In this document: in pieces, positions 10,661 through 23,230 of the stretch
Position numbering within the stretch: position 1 is the stretch's first letter
Layout: each line of letters opens with the position of its first letter
Assembly: GCA_033782935.1 (NCBI GenBank)
Contig: JAWQEG010000630.1
Coordinates: 1,706,501 to 1,770,500, forward strand
Direction: 5' to 3'
Length of the DNA stretch: 64,000 bases
DNA from: Petrolisthes cinctipes
Lineage: Eukaryota > Arthropoda > Malacostraca > Decapoda > Porcellanidae
Notes under the pieces: model-generated
What the model saw: the letters and a program-made list of their open reading frames with translations, nothing else
The model's database searches: none
Told to the model about the DNA's origin: nothing
Made by a program: the position numbers and the translations under genes

Positions 10661-11327
10661 GGGGTCCCAGAAGCGATCTGTACATGCCTACTCCGTGTTA
10701 GAGTATTTTCAAAATACATGCTCAAAACATACTGAAAATCGATCTTTTAGGTGCACAAAAGTCGATATGTGCATGCATCTTCAGTACCCGTTTATATCTC
10801 AAATTCAGGCTCAAAACACCCGAAAATTCAATATTTTGGGGTCCCAGAAGCAATCTGTAGATGCCTACTCAGTGTTAGAGTATTTTCAAAATACAGGCCC
10901 AAAACATGCTGAAAATCGATATTTTAGATGCCCAAAGTCAATATGTGCATGTATCTTCTATACCCGTTTATATCTCAAATTCAGGCTCAAAACACCCGAA
11001 AATTCAATATTTTGGGGTCCCAGAAGCAATCTGTACATGCCTACACAGTGCTAGAATATTTTCAAAATATAGGCTAAAAACATGCTAAAAATCGATATTT
11101 TTGGTGCCCAAAGTCAATATGTGCATGTATCTTCTGTACCCGTTTATATCTCAAATTCAGGCTCAAAACACCCGAAAATTCAATATTTTGGGGTCCCAGA
11201 AGCAATCTGTACAGTGCTAGAATATTTTCAAAATATAGGCTAAAAACATGCTAAAAATCGATCTTTTAGGTGCCAAAAAGTCGATATCTCAAATTCAGTC
11301 CCAAAACACCCGAAAATTCGATATTTA
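10661..11327 (+). repeat. Expanded HOR A-B-(C/B)-C' (667 bp)
   Basis: A 10661, B 10838, then a 176-bp hybrid at 11014 that starts as C (CACAGTGCTAG) and ends as family II B (ATATTTTTGGTGCCC), then C' 11190-11327 with ACAGTGCTAG. The same composite recurs at 17,596, 41,884 and 49,354. Confidence 0.87.
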
Positions 11328-12329
11328 GGGGTCCCAGAAGCGATCTGTACATGTATACTCCGTGTTAGAGTATTTTCAAAATACATGCTCAAAACATACT
11401 GAAAATCGATCTTTTAGGTGCACAAAAGTCGATATGTGCATGCATCTTCAGTACCCGTTTATATCTCAAATTCAGGCTCAAAACACCCGAAAATTCAATA
11501 TTTTGGGGTCCCAGAAGCAATCTGTACATGCCTACTCAGTGTTAGAGTATTTTCAAAATACAGGCCCAAAACATGCTGAAAATCGATATTTTAGATGCCC
11601 AAAGTCAATATGTGCATGTATCTTCTGTACCCGTTTATATCTCAAATTCAGGCTCAAAACACCCGAAAATTCAATATTTTGGGGTCCCAGAAGCAATCTG
11701 TACATGCCTACACAGTGCTAGAATATTTTCAAAATATAGGCTAAAAACATGCTAAAAATCGACATTTTAGGTGCCAAAAAATCGATATCTCAAATTCAGT
11801 CCCAAAACACCCGAAAATTCGATATTTAGAGGTCCCAGAAGGTATCTGTACATGCCTACTCCGTGTTAGAGTATTTTAGAAATACAGGCCAAAAACATAC
11901 TGAAAATCGATCTCTTAGGTGCCCAAAAGTCGATATGTGCATGCATCTTCTGTACCCGTTTATATCTCAAATTCTGGACCTAAACACCCGAAAATTCGAT
12001 ATTTTGGGGTCCCAGAAGCGATCTGTACATGCCTACTCCGTGTTAGAGTATTTTCAAAATTCAGGCCCAAAACATGCTGAAAATCGATATTTTTGGTGCC
12101 CAAAGTCAATATGTGCATGTATCTTCTGTACCCGTTTATATCTCAAATTCAGGCTCAAAACACCCGAAAATTCAATATTTTGGGGTCCCAGAAGCAATCT
12201 GTACATGCCTACTCAGTGCTAGAATATTTTCAAAATATAGGCTAAAAACATGCTAAAAATCGATCTTTTAGGTGCCAAAAAGTCGATATCTCAAATTCAG
12301 TCCCAAAACACCCGAAAATTCGATATTTA
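11328..12329 (+). repeat. Two A-B-C HORs (family I, then family II)
   Basis: Starts are 11328 and 11829. The second has the family II A with a modified dyad (GTATTT-TAG-AAATAC) and the private CTGGACCTAAAC, also found at about 43,198 in the duplicate copy. Confidence 0.9.
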
Positions 12330-12654
12330 GGGGTCCCAGAAGCGATCTGTACATGCCTACTCCGTGTTAGAGTATTTTCAAAATACATGCTCAAAACATA
12401 CTGAAAATCGATCTTTTAGGTGCACAAAAGTCGATATGTGCATGTATCTTCTGTACCCGTTTATATCTCAAATTCAGGCTCAAAACACCCGAAAATTCAA
12501 TATTTTGGGGTCCCAGAAGCAATCTGTACATGCCTACTCAGTGCTAGAATATTTTCAAAATATAGGCTAAAAACATGCTAAAAATCGATCTTTTAGGTGC
12601 CAAAAAGTCGATATCTCAAATTCAGTCCCAAAACACCCGAAAATTCGATATTTA
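12330..12654 (+). repeat. 325-bp dimer: A/B hybrid + C
   Basis: Monomer 12330-12506 starts as family I A (GTGCACAAAAGTCG) and switches to B in GTGCATGTATCTTCTG. C 12507-12654 follows directly, so one monomer has been lost. Confidence 0.85.
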
Positions 12655-14157
12655 GGGGTCCCAGAAGCGATCTGTACATGCCTACTCCGTGTTAGAGTAT
12701 TTTCAAAATACATGCTCAAAACATACTGAAAATCGATCTTTTAGGTGCACAAAAGTCGATATGTGCATGCATCTTCAGTATCCGTTTATATCTCAAATTC
12801 AGGCTCAAAACACCCGAAAATTCAATATTTTGAGGTCCCAGAAGCAATCTGTACATGCCTACTCAGTGTTAGAGTATTTTTAAAATACAGGCCCAAAACA
12901 TGCTGAAAATCGATATTTTAGATGCCCAAAGTCAATATGTGTATGTATCTTCTGTACCCGTTTATATCTCAAATCCAGGCTCAAAACACCCGAAAATTCA
13001 ATATTTTGGGGTCCCAGAAGCAATCTGTACATGCCTACTCAGTGCTAGAATATTTTCAAAATATAGGCTAAAAACATGCTAAAAATCGATCTTTTAGGTG
13101 CCAAAAAGTCGATATCTCAAATTCAGTCCCAAAACACCCGAAAATTCGATATTTAGGGGTCCCAGAAGCGATCTGTACATGCCTACTCCGTGTTAGAGTA
13201 TTTTCAAAATACATGCTCAAAACATACTGAAAATCGATCTTTTAGGTGCACAAAAGTCGATATGTGCATGCATCTTCAGTACCCGTTTTTATCTCAAATT
13301 CAGGCTCAAAACACCCGAAAATTCAATATTTTGGGGTCCTAGAAGCAATCCGTACATGCCTACTCAGTGTTAGAGTATTTTCAAAATACAGGCCCAAAAC
13401 ATGCTGAAAATCGATATTTTAGATGCCCAAAGTCAATATGTGCATGTATCTTCTGTACCAGTTTATATCTCAAATTCAGGCTCAAAACACCCGAAAATTC
13501 AATATTTTGGGGTCCCAGAAGCAATCTGTACATGCCTACTCAGTGCTAGAATATTTTCAAAATATAGGCTAAAAACATGCTAAAAATCGATCTTTTAGGT
13601 GCCAAAAAGTCGATATCTCAAATTCAGTCCCAAAACACCCGAAAATTCGATATTTAGGGGTCCCAGAAGCGATCTGTACATGCCTACTCCGTGTTAGACT
13701 ATTTTCAAAATACATGCTCAAAACATACTGAAAATCGATCTTTTAGGTGCACAAAAGTCGATATGTGCATGCATCTTCAGTACCCGTTTATATCTCAAAT
13801 TCAGGCTCAAAACACCCGAAAATTCAATATTTTGGGGTCCCAGAAGCAATCTGTAGATGCCTACTCAGTGTTAGAGTATTTTCAAAATACAGGCCCAAAA
13901 CATGCTGAAAATCGATATTTTAGATGCCCAAAGTCAATATGTGCATGTATCTTCTATACCCGTTTATATCTCAAATTCAGGCTCAAAACACCCGAAAATT
14001 CAATATTTTGGGGTCCCAGAAGCAATCTGTACATGCCTACACAGTGCTAGAATATTTTCAAAATATAGGCTAAAAACATGCTAAAAATCGACTTTTTTGG
14101 TGCCAAAAAGTCGATATCTCAAATTCAGTCCCAAAACACCCGAAAATTCGATATTTA
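12655..14157 (+). repeat. Three regular A-B-C HORs
   Basis: Starts are 12655, 13156 and 13657. Private variants shared with the duplicate copy are CAGTATCCG and TTTTGAGGTCC (12655 unit; 43,730), GTGTATGTATC, and ACCAGTTTAT (13156 unit; 44,231). The last C (14010) reads CGACTTTTTTGGTG. Confidence 0.9.
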
Positions 14158-15463
14158 GAGGTCCCAGTAGGTATCTGTACATGCCTACTCCGTGTTAGAT
14201 TATTTTCAAAATTCAGGCCCAAAACATGCTGAAAATCGATATTTTTGGTGCCCAAAGTCAATATGTGCATGTATCTTCTGTACCCGTTTATATCTCAAAT
14301 TCAGGCTCAAAACACCCGAAAATTCAATATTTTGGGGTCCCAGAAGCAATCTGTACAGTGCTAGAATATTTTCAAAATATAGGCTAAAAACATGCTAAAA
14401 ATCGATCATTTAGGTGCCAAAAAGTCGATATCTCAAATTCAGTCCCAAAACACCCGAAAATTCGATATTTAGGGGTCCCAGAAGCGATCTGTACATGTAT
14501 ACTCCGTGTTAGAGTATTTTCAAAATACATTCTCAAAACATACTGAAAATCGATCTTTTAGGTGCACAAAAGTCGATATGTGCATGCATCTTCAGTACCC
14601 GTTTATATCTCAAATTCAGGCTCAAAACACCCGAAAATTCAATATTTTGGGGTCCCAGAAGCAATCTGTACATGCCTACTCAGTGTTAGAGTATTTTCAA
14701 AATACAGGCCCAAAACATGCTGAAAATCGATATTTTAGATGCCCAAAGTCAATATGTGCATGTATCTTCTGTACCCGTTTATATCTCAAATTCAGGCTCA
14801 AAACACCCGAAAATTCAATATTTTTGGGTCCCAGAAGCAATCTGTACATGCCTACACAGTGCTAGAATATTTTCAAAATATAGGCTAAAAACATGCTAAA
14901 AATCGACATTTTAGGTGCCAAAAAATCGATATCTCAAATTCAGTCCCAAAACACCCGAAAATTCGATATTTAGAGGTCCCAGAAGGTATCTGTACATGCC
15001 TACTCCGTGTTAGAGTATTTTAGAAATACAGGCCAAAAACATACTGAAAATCGATCTCTTAGGTGCCCAAAAGTCGATATGTGCATGCATCTTCTGTACC
15101 CGTTTATATCTCAAATTCTGGCCCTAAACACCCGAAAATTCGATATTTTGGGGTCCCAGAAGCGATCTGTACATGCCTACTCCGTGTTAGAGTATTTTCA
15201 AAATTCAGGCCCAAAACATGCTGAAAATCGATATTTTTGGTGCCCAAAGTCAATATGTGCATGTATCTTCTGTACCCGTTTATATCTCAAATTCAGGCTC
15301 AAAACACCCGAAAATTCAATATTTTGGGGTCCCAGAAGCAATCTGTACAGTGCTAGAATATTTTCAAAATATAGGCTAAAAACATGCTAAAAATCGATCT
15401 TTTAGGTGCCAAAAAGTCGATATCTCAAATTCAGTCCCAAAACACCCGAAAATTCGATATTTA
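14158..15463 (+). repeat. 314-bp hybrid dimer, then 501 + 491 bp HOR pair
   Basis: A/B hybrid 14158 (GTTAGATTATTTTC tag) and C' 14334; then family I HOR 14472-14972 (private ACATTCTCAAAAC); then family II HOR 14973-15463 ending in C'. The 501 + 491 pairing is the 992-bp second-order unit seen in full at 18.3-22.2 kb. Confidence 0.88.
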
Positions 15464-16278
15464 GGGGTCCCAGAAGCGATCTGTACATGTATACTCCGTG
15501 TTAGAGCATTTTCAAAATACATGCTCAAAACATACTGAAAATCGATCTTTTAGGTGCACAAAAGTCAATATGTGCATGCATCTTCAGTACCCGTTTATAT
15601 CTCAAATTCAGGCTCAAAACACCCGAAAATTCAATATTTTGGGGTCCCAGAAGCAATCTGTACATGCCTACTCAGTGTTAGAGTATTTTCAAAATACAGG
15701 CCCAAAACATGCTGAAAATCGATATTTTAGATGCCCAAAGTCAATATGTGCATGTATCTTCTGTACCCGTTTATATCTCAAATTCAGGCTCAAAACACCC
15801 GAAAATTCAATATTTTGGGGACCCAGAAGCAATCTGTACATGCCTACACAGTTCTAGAATATTTTCAAAATATAGGCTAAAAACATGCTAAAAATCGGCA
15901 TTTTAGGTGCCAAAAAATCGATATCTCAAATTCAGTCCCAAAACACCCGAAAATTCGATATTTAGAGGTCCCAGAAGGTATCTGTACATGCCTACTCCGT
16001 GTTAGATTATTTTCAAAATTCAGGCCCAAAACATGCTGAAAATCGATATTTTTGGTGCCCAAAGTCAATATGTGCATGTATCTTCTGTACCCGTTTATAT
16101 CTCAAATTCAGGCTCAAAACACCCGAAAATTCAATATTTTGGGGTCCCAGAAGCAATCTGTACAGTGCTAGAATATTTTCAAAATATAGGCTAAAAACAT
16201 GCTAAAAATCGATCATTTAGGTGCCAAAAAGTCGATATCTCAAATTCAGTCCCAAAACACCCGAAAATTCGATATTTA
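15464..16278 (+). repeat. A-B-C HOR with private variants, then 314-bp dimer
   Basis: HOR 15464 carries a dense set of private variants: TTAGAGCATTTTC, GTCAATATGTGCATGCATC, GGGGACCCAG, CAGTTCTAG and AATCGGCAT. All recur in the HOR at 46,215 (offset 30,751), strong evidence of segmental duplication. A/B hybrid 15965 and C' 16141 follow. Confidence 0.9.
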
Positions 16279-17280
16279 GGGGTCCCAGAAGCGATCTGTA
16301 CATGCCTACTCCGTGTTAGAGTATTTTCAAAATACATGCTCAAAACATACTGAAAATCGATCTTTTAGGTGCACAAAAGTCGATATGTGCATGCATTTTC
16401 AGTACCCGTTTATATCTCAAATTCAGGCTCAAAACACCCGAAAATTCAATATTTTTGGGTCCCAGAAGCAATCTGTACATGCCTACTCAGTGTTAGAGTA
16501 TTTTCAAAATACAGGCCCAAAACATGCTGAAAATCGATATTTTAGATGCCAAAAGTCAATATGTGCATGTATCTTCTGTACCCGTTTATATCTCAAATTC
16601 AGGCTCAAAACACCCGAAAATTCAATATTTTGGGGTCCCAGAAGCAATCTGTACATGCCTACTCAGTGCTAGAATATTTTCAAAATATAGGCTAAAAACA
16701 TGCTAAAAATCGATCTTTTAGGTGCCAAAAAGTCGATATCTCAAATTCAGTCCCAAAACACCCGAAAATTCGATATTTAGGGGTCCCAGAAGCGATCTGT
16801 ACATGCCTACTCCGTGTTAGAGTATTTTCAAAATACATGCTCAAAACATACTGAAAATCGATCTTTTAGGTGCACAAAAGTCGATATGTGCATGCATCTT
16901 CAGTACCCGTTTATATCTCAAATTCAGGCTCAAAACACCCGAAAATTCAATATTTTGGGGTCCCAGAAGCAATCTGTACATGCCTACTCAGTGTTAGAGT
17001 ATTTTCAAAATACATGCCCAAAACATGCTGAAAATCGATATTTTAGATGCCCAAAGTCAATATGTGCATGTATCTTCTGTACCCGTTTATATCTCAAATT
17101 CAGGCTCAAAACACCCGAAAATTCAATATTTTGGGGTCCCAGAAGCAATCTGTACATGCCTACACAGTGCTAGAATATTTTCAAAATATAGGCTAAAAAC
17201 ATGCTAAAAATCGACATTTTAGGTGCCAAAAAATCGATATCTCAAATTCAGTCCCAAAACACCCGAAAATTCGATATTTA
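16279..17280 (+). repeat. Two regular A-B-C HORs
   Basis: Starts are 16279 and 16780. Shared private variants with 48,037-49,038 (offset 31,758) include ATTTTTGGGTCCC at about 16,454, GATGCCAAAAGTC at about 16,547 and ACATGCCCAAAACATG at about 17,012. Confidence 0.92.
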
Positions 17281-17595
17281 GAGGTCCCAGAAGGTATCTG
17301 TACATGCCTACTCCGCGTTAGAGTATTTTAGAAATACAGGCCAAAAACATACTGAAAATCGATCTCTTAGGTGCCCAAAAGTCGATATGTGCATGCATCT
17401 TCTGTACCCGTTTATATCTCAAATTCTGGCCCTAAACACCCGAAAATTCGATATTTTGGGGTCCCAGAAGCGATCTGTACAGTGCTAGAATATTTTCAAA
17501 ATATAGGCTAAAAACATGCTAAAAATCGATCTTTTAGGTGCCAAAAAGTCGATATCTCAAATTCAGTCCCAAAACACACGAAAATTCGATATTTA
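17281..17595 (+). repeat. 315-bp unit: family II A followed by C'
   Basis: A 17281-17457 (private CTCCGCGTTAG) is joined to a 138-bp monomer 17458-17595 that starts like a family II B (GAAGCGATCTG) and runs straight into C' (ACAGTGCTAG). The B monomer is missing. The same joint occurs at 49,039. Confidence 0.87.
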
Positions 17596-18262
17596 GGGGT
17601 CCCAGAAGCGATCTGTACATGTATACTCCGTGTTAGAGTATTTTCAAAATACATGCTCAAAACATACTGAAAATCGATCTTTTAGGTGCACAAAAGTCGA
17701 TATGTGCATGCATCTTCAGTACCCGTTTATATCTCAAATTCAGGCTCAAAACACCCGAAAATTCAATATTTTGGGGTCCCAGAAGCAATCTGTAGATGCC
17801 TACTCAGTGTTAGAGTATTTTCAAAATACAGGCCCAAAACATGCTGAAAATCGATATTTTAGATGCCCAAAGTCAATATGTGCATGTATCTTCTATACCC
17901 GTTTATATCTCAAATTCAGGCTCAAAACACCCGAAAATTCAATATTTTGGGGTCCCAGAAGCAATCTGTACATGCCTACACAGTGCTAGAATATTTTCAA
18001 AATATAGGCTAAAAACATGCTAAAAATCGATATTTTTGGTGCCCAAAGTCAATATGTGCATGTATCTTCTGTACCCGTTTATATCTCAAATTCAGGCTCA
18101 AAACACCCGAAAATTCAATATTTTGGGGTCCCAGAAGCAATCTGTACAGTGCTAGAATATTTTCAAAATATAGGCTAAAAACATGCTAAAAATCGATCTT
18201 TTAGGTGCCAAAAAGTCGATATCTCAAATTCAGTCCCAAAACACCCGAAAATTCGATATTTA
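17596..18262 (+). repeat. Expanded HOR A-B-(C/B)-C'
   Basis: A 17596, B 17773 (GTAGATGCC, CTTCTATACCC), C/B hybrid 17949, C' 18125. It has the same architecture as 10,661 and 49,354. The starting A shows the ACATGTATACTCC variant that follows most C' monomers. Confidence 0.87.
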
Positions 18263-21200
18263 GGGGTCCCAGAAGCGATCTGTACATGTATACTCCCTGT
18301 TAGAGTATTTTCAAAATACATGCTCAAAACATACTGAAAATCGATCTTTTAGGTGCACAAAAGTCGATATGTGCATGCATCTTCAGTACCCGTTTATATC
18401 TCAAATTCAGGCTCAAAACACCCGAAAATTCAATATTTTGGGGTCCCAGAAGCAATCTGTACATGCCTACTCAGTGTTAGAGTATTTTCAAAATACAGGC
18501 CCAAAACATGCTGAAAATCGATATTTTAGATTCCCAAAGTCAATATGTGCATGTATCTTCTGTACCCGTTTATATCTCAAATTCAGGCTCAAAACACCCG
18601 AAAATTCAATATTTTGGGGTCCCAGAAGCAATCTGTACATGCCTACACAGTGCTAGAATATTTTCAAAATATAGGCTATAAACATGCTAAAAATCGACAT
18701 TTTAGGTGCCAAAAAATCGATATCTCAAATTCAGTCCCAAAACACCCGAAAATTCGATATTTAGAGGTCCCAGAAGGTATCTGCACATGCCTACTCCGTG
18801 TTAGAGTATTTTAGAAATACAGGCCAAAACATACTGAAAATCGATCTCTTAGGTGCCCAAAAGTCGATATGTGCATGCATCTTCTGTACCCGTTTATATC
18901 TCAAATTCTGGCCCTAAACACCCGAAAATTCGATATTTTGGGGTCCCAGAAGCGATCTGTACATGCCTACTCCGTGTTAGAGTATTTTCAAAATTCAGGC
19001 CCAAAACATGCTGAAAATCGATATTTTTGGTGCCCAAAGTCAATATGTGCATGTATCTTCTGTACCCGTTTATATCTCAAATTCAGGCTCAAAACACCCG
19101 AAAATTCAATATTTTGGGGTCCCAGAAGCAATTTGTACAGTGCTAGAATATTTTCAAAATATAGGCTAAAAACATGCTAAAAATCGATCTTTTAGGTGCC
19201 AAAAAGTCGATATCTCAAATTCAGTCCCAAAACACCCGAAAATTCGATATTTAGGGGTCCCAGAAGCGATCTGTACATGTATACTCCGTGTTAGAGTATT
19301 TTCAAAATACATGCTCAAAACATACTGAAAATCGATCTTTTAGGAGCACAAAAGTCGATATGTGCATGCATCTTCAGTACCCGTTTATATCTCAAATTCA
19401 GGCTCAAAACACCCGAAAATTCAATATTTTGGGGTCCCAGAAGCAATCTGTACATGCCTACTCAGTGTTAGAGTATTTTCAAAATACAGGCCCAAAACAT
19501 GCTGAAAATCGATATTTTAGATGCCCAAAGTCAATATGTGCATGTATCTTCTGTACCCGTTTATATCTCAAATTCAGGCTCAAAACACCCGAAAATTCAA
19601 TATTTTAGGGTCCCAGAAGCAATCTGTACATGCCTACACAGTGCTAGAATATTTTCAAAATATAGGCTAAAAACATGCTAAAAATCGGCATTTTAGGTGC
19701 CAAAAAATCTATATCTCAAATTCAGTCCCAAAACACCCGAAAATTCGATATTTAGAGGTCCCAGAAGGTATCTGTACATGCCTACTCCGTGTTAGAGTAT
19801 TTTCAAAATACAGGCCAAAAACATACTGAAAATCGATCTTTTAGGTGCCCAAAAGTCGATATGTGCATGCATCTTCTGTACCCGTTTATATCTCAAATTC
19901 TGGCCCTAAACACCCGAAAATTCGATATTTTGGGGTCCCAGAAGCGATCTATACATGCCTACTCCGTGTTAGAGTATTTTCAAAATTCAGGCCCAAAACA
20001 TGCTGAAAATCGATATTTTTGGTGCCCAAAGTCAATATGTGCATGTATCTTCTGTACCCGTTTATATCTCAAATTCAGGCTCAAAACACCCGAAAATTCA
20101 ATATTTTGGGGTCCCAGAAGCAATCTGTACAGTGCTAGAATATTTTCAAAATATAGGCTAAAAACATGCTAAAAATCGATCTTTTAGGTGCCAAAAAGTC
20201 GATATCTCAAATTCAGTCCCAAAACACCCGAAAATTCGATATTTAGGGGTCCCAGAAGCGATCTGTACATGTATACTCCGTGTTAGAGTATTTTCAAAAT
20301 ACATGCTCAAAACATACTGAAAATCGATCTTTTAGGTGCACAAAAGTCGATATGTGCATGCATCTTCAGTACCCGTTTATATCTCAAATTCAGGCTCAAA
20401 ACACCCGAAAATTCAATATTTTGGGGTCCCAGAAGCAATCTGTACATGCCTACTCAGTGTTAGAGTATTTTCAAAATACAGGCCCAAAACATGCTGAAAA
20501 TCGATATTTTAGATGCCCAAAGTCAATATGTGCATGTATCTTCTGTACCCGTTTATATCTCAAATTCAGGCTCAAAACACCCGAAAATTCAATATTTTGG
20601 GGTCCCAGAAGCAATCTGTACATGCCTACACAGTGCTAGAATATTTTCAAAATATAGGCTAAAAACATGCTAAAAATCTGCATTTTAGGTGCCAAAAAAT
20701 CGATATCTCAAATTCAGTCCCAAAACACCCGAAAATTCGATATTTAGAGGTCCCAGAAGGTATCTGTACATGCCTACTCCGTGTTAGAGTATTTTCAAAA
20801 TACAGGCCAAAAACATACTGAAAATCGATCTTTTAGGTGCCCAAAAGTCGATATGTGCATGCATCTTCTGTACCCGTTTATATCTCAAATTCTGGCCCTA
20901 AACACCCGAAAATTCGATATTTTGGGGTCCCAGAAGCGATCTGTACATGCCTACTCCGTGTTAGAGTATTTTCAAAATTCAGGCCCAAAACATGCTGAAA
21001 ATCGATATTTTTGGTGCCCAAAGTCAATATGTGCATGTATCTTCTGCACCCGTTTATATCTCAAATTCAGGCTCAAAACACCCGAAAATTCAATATTTTG
21101 GGGTCCCAGAAGCAATCTGTACAGTGCTAGAATATTTTCAAAATATAGGCTAAAAACATGCTAAAAATCGATCTTTTAGGTGCCAAAAAGTCGATATCTC

Positions 21201-22229
21201 AAATTCAGTCCCAAAACACCCGAAAATTCGATATTTAGGGGTCCCAGAAGCGATCTGTACATGTCTACTCCGTGTTAGAGTATTTTCAAAATACATGCTC
21301 AAAACATACTGAAAATCGATCTTTTAGGTGCACAAAAGTCGATATGTGCATGCATCTTCAGTACCCGTTTATATCTCAAATTCAGGCTCAAAACACCCGA
21401 AAATTCAATATTTTGGGGTCCCAGAAGCAATCTGTACATGTCTACTCAGTGTTAGAGTATTTTCAAAATACAGGCCCAAAACATGCTGAAAATCGATATT
21501 TTAGATGCCCAAAGTCAATATGTGCATGTATCTTCTGTACCCGTTTATATCTCAAATTCAGGCTCAAAACCCCCGAAAATTCAATATTTTGTGGTCCCAG
21601 AAGCATTCTGTACATGCCTACACAGTGCTAGAATATTTTCAAAATATAGGCTAAAAACATGCTAAAAATCGGCATTTTAGGTGCCAAAAAATCTATATCT
21701 CAATTTCAGTCCCAAAACACCCGAAAATTCGATATTTAGAGGTCCCAGAAGGTATCTGTACATGCCTACTCCGTGTTAGAGTATTTTCAAAATACAGGCC
21801 AAAAACATACTGAAAATCGATCTCTTAGGTGCCCAAAAGTCGATATGTGCATGCATCTTCTGTACCCGTTTATATCTCAAATTCTGGCCCTAAACACCCG
21901 AAAATTCGATATTTTGGGGTCCCAGAAGCGATCTGTACATGCCTACTCCGTGTTAGAGTATTTTCAAAATTCAGGCCCAAAACATGCTGAAAATCGAAAT
22001 TTTTGGTGCCCAAAGTCAATATGTGCATGTATCTTCTGTACCCGTTTATATCTCAAATTCAGGCTCAAAACACCCGAAAATTCAATATTTTGGGGTCCCA
22101 GAAGCAATCTGTACAGTGCTAGAATATTTTCAAAATATAGGCTAAAAACATGCTAAAAATCGATCTTTTAGGTGCCAAAAAGTCGATATCTCAAATTCAG
22201 TACCAAAACACCCGAAAATTCGATATTTA
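18263..22229 (+). repeat. Four tandem 992-bp second-order units
   Basis: HOR starts are 18263, 18764, 19254, 19755, 20246, 20747, 21238 and 21739. Lengths alternate 501 (family I, full C) and 491 (family II, C' with ACAGTGCTAG). The 18764 unit is 490 bp because of a 1-bp deletion in GGCCAAAAC. Two HOR families have thus been co-amplified as a dimer. Confidence 0.9.
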
Positions 22230-23230
22230 GGGGTCTCAGAAGCGATCTGTACATGTCTACTCCGTGTTAGAGTATTTTCAAAATACAGGCCCAAAACATG
22301 CTGAAAATCGATATTTTAGATGCCCAAAGTCAATATGTGCATGTATCTTCTGTACCCTTTTATATCTCAAATTCAGGCTCAAAACACCCGTAAATTCAAT
22401 ATTTTGGGGTCCCAGAAGCAATCTGTACATGCCTACACAGTGCTAGAATATTTTCAAAATATAGGCTAAAAACATGCTAAAAATCGACATTTTAGGTGCC
22501 AAAAAATCGATATCTCAAATTCAGTCCCAAAACACCCGAAAATTCGATATTTAGAGGTCCCAGAAGGTATCTGTACATGCCTACTCCGTGTTAGAGTATT
22601 TTCAAAATACAGGCCAAAAACATACTGAAAATCGATCTTTTAGGTGCCCAAAAGTCGATATGTGCATGCATCTTCTGTACCCGTTTATATCTCAAATTCT
22701 GGCCCTAAACACCCGAAAATTCGATATTTTGGGGTCCCAGAAGCGATCTGTACATGCCTACTCCGGGTTAGAGTATTTTCAAAATTCAGTCCCAAAACAT
22801 GCTGAAAATCGATATTTTTGGTGCCCAAAGTCAATATGTGCATGTATCCTCTGTACCCGTTTATATCTCAAATTCAGGCTCAAAACACCTGAAAATTCAA
22901 TATTTTGGGGTCCCAGAAGCAATCTGTACATGCCTACACAGTGCTAGAATATTTTCAAAATTCAGGCCCAAAACATGCTGAAAATCGATATTTTTGGTGC
23001 CCAAAGTCAATATGTGCATGTATCTTCTGTATCCGTTTATATCTCAAATTCAGGCTCAAAACACCCGAAAATTCAATATTTTGGGGTCCCAGAAGCAATC
23101 TGTACATGCCTACTCAGTGCTAGAATATTTTCAAAATATAGGTTAAAAACATGCTAAAAATCGATCTTTTAGGTGCCAAAAAGTCGATATCTCAAATTCT
23201 GTCCCAAAACACCCGAAAATTCGATATTTA
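22230..23230 (+). repeat. Hybrid dimer and expanded A-B-(C/B)-C HOR
   Basis: A/B hybrid 22230 and C 22406 (324 bp); then A 22554, B 22731 (private CTCCGGGTTAG), C/B hybrid 22907 (CACAGTGCTAG then AAATTCAGGCCC), C 23083. The CTGTATCCG and GGTTAAAAAC variants begin here and continue rightward. Confidence 0.85.
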
